NCBI GenBank assembly: GCA_023897205.1
Contig: JAHWDD010000031.1
Coordinates: 1-18,774, forward strand
Length of the DNA stretch: 18,774 nucleotides
Source of the DNA: Exophiala sp. HKRS030
Taxonomy: Eukaryota > Ascomycota > Eurotiomycetes > Chaetothyriales > Herpotrichiellaceae
Direction of reading: 5' to 3'
Part shown: in pieces, positions 18,479-18,774 of the stretch
Position numbering within the stretch: the stretch's first letter is position 1
Layout: each line of letters begins with the position of its first letter
The notes under the pieces: generated by a model
Told to the model about the DNA's origin: nothing
Database searches by the model: none
Seen by the model: the letters and a program-made list of their open reading frames with translations, nothing else
Translations under genes and position numbers: made by a program

Positions 18479-18525
18479 CTGCGACCCACATGTGTGAATA
18501 TTCGTGAATATTCACGAATATTGGC
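18479..18525 (-). repeat. hAT right inverted terminal region
   Basis: The reverse complement of this segment aligns with 15479-15526 with a few gaps (shared AATATTC, ATTCAC, CATGT and TCG-CAG blocks in the same order). It includes the 26-bp palindrome at 18497-18522. Confidence 0.5.
18497..18522. repeat. Perfect 26-bp palindrome
   Basis: The segment reads identically on both strands, with half-site AATATTCGTGAAT. It lies inside the presumed hAT right end and is followed at 18550-18566 by GAATATA-GCT-TATATTC (7-bp arms). Confidence 0.85.
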
Positions 18526-18606
18526 AATACGAATAGACTCCATATTCGTGAATATAGCTTATATTCATGAAAAACACCACCCACAGCTCAGAACAAATTT
18601 TTGAAA

Positions 18607-18685
18607 ACGCGTAAATTTCTCTAGTTCTCTTTGTCAACCTACTTTACCTTAGGCCATTATTACGAGTGACGCGTCCAAAACGCGT
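18607..18685 (+). promoter_or_regulatory. Three ACGCGT boxes (MCB-like)
   Basis: ACGCGT occurs at 18607-18612, 18669-18674 and 18680-18685. This is the MluI cell-cycle box bound by MBF-type factors in yeasts. Possible start codons follow at 18698 and 18709, with a GTAAAC splice-donor-like site after CAG at 18718. A gene may begin here and leave the window, but too little of it is visible to name. Confidence 0.4.
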
Positions 18686-18774
18686 GATTTCGTGGTAATG
18701 GCACCGAGATGGCCGCAGGTAAACAATGGTCCCGAAAACATCAACGAGCATGCCACATACCTTAGAGAAGCAAG

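Larger units (their letters stand above)
15479..18525 (+). mobile_element. hAT-type DNA transposon, approximate limits
   Basis: A transposase gene (16043-18285) is flanked by AT-rich ends that align in inverted orientation. The left end is 15479-15526 (GGGCAATATTCAC.., CATGTTCGGCAG). The reverse complement of 18479-18525 reads GCCAATATTCGTG.., CATGTGGGTCGCAG. The inverted ends are imperfect, about 47 bp. I find no convincing 8-bp duplication, so the exact limits are uncertain. The left end abuts the CAAT tail of the LINE. The 5' leader (15527-16042) has no recognised gene. Confidence 0.65.

Noticed and set aside
15471..18533. 8-bp target-site duplication of the hAT
   Set aside because: I compared several possible end points; the flanks share only a CAAT start, which the LINE tail makes likely by chance.

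Overview
The window looks like an accessory region of a filamentous ascomycete (Pezizomycotina). It has short GT-AG introns of about 46-111 nt with CTAAC/CTGA-like branch sites, fungal Zn2Cys6 regulators, and fungal-type copia, LINE and hAT transposons. No similarity search was possible, so all family names rest on motifs read by eye.

Layout, left to right. 1-954: no recognised gene. 955-2521 (-): Zn2Cys6 regulator 1, frameshifted inside its zinc cluster. 3317-4142 (+): 3' remnant of a Ty1/copia element (RNase H, polypurine tract, 183-bp LTR), abutting a reversed LINE fragment (4143-4499) and AT-rich palindromic sequence. 5023-6838 (-): an apparently intact five-exon amino-acid/GABA/choline-type permease. 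7384-9169 (-): Zn2Cys6 regulator 2, a pseudogene with a zinc-cluster frameshift and two in-frame TGA codons. 9170-10109: no firm gene, one protein-like open stretch. 10110-11214 (-): five-exon short-chain dehydrogenase/reductase, complete except for one extra base. 11929-12799 (+): a second permease that has lost most of its transmembrane core. 13047-14036 (-): alpha/beta hydrolase with a complete catalytic triad but no visible start codon. 14351-14840 (+): small unrecognised gene cut off by a LINE fragment. That LINE (14841-15478) carries a nested solo copia LTR and ends in (CAAT)8. From about 15479 to 18525 there is a hAT element with a frameshifted transposase and imperfect inverted ends. 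The last 170 bp hold three ACGCGT boxes before possible start codons of a gene running off the window.

Two permeases, two regulators, an SDR and an alpha/beta hydrolase resemble a small-molecule uptake and catabolism (or secondary-metabolism) cluster. Almost every member except the permease at 5023-6838 carries a lesion, so I read it as a decaying cluster invaded by transposons.

The most unusual observation concerns the copia family. Its two LTRs, 11 kb apart, sit at exactly the same nucleotide position of two different LINE copies, in opposite orientation. They differ mainly by an exact inversion of a 3-nt hairpin loop. This suggests target-specific integration and a hairpin flip.
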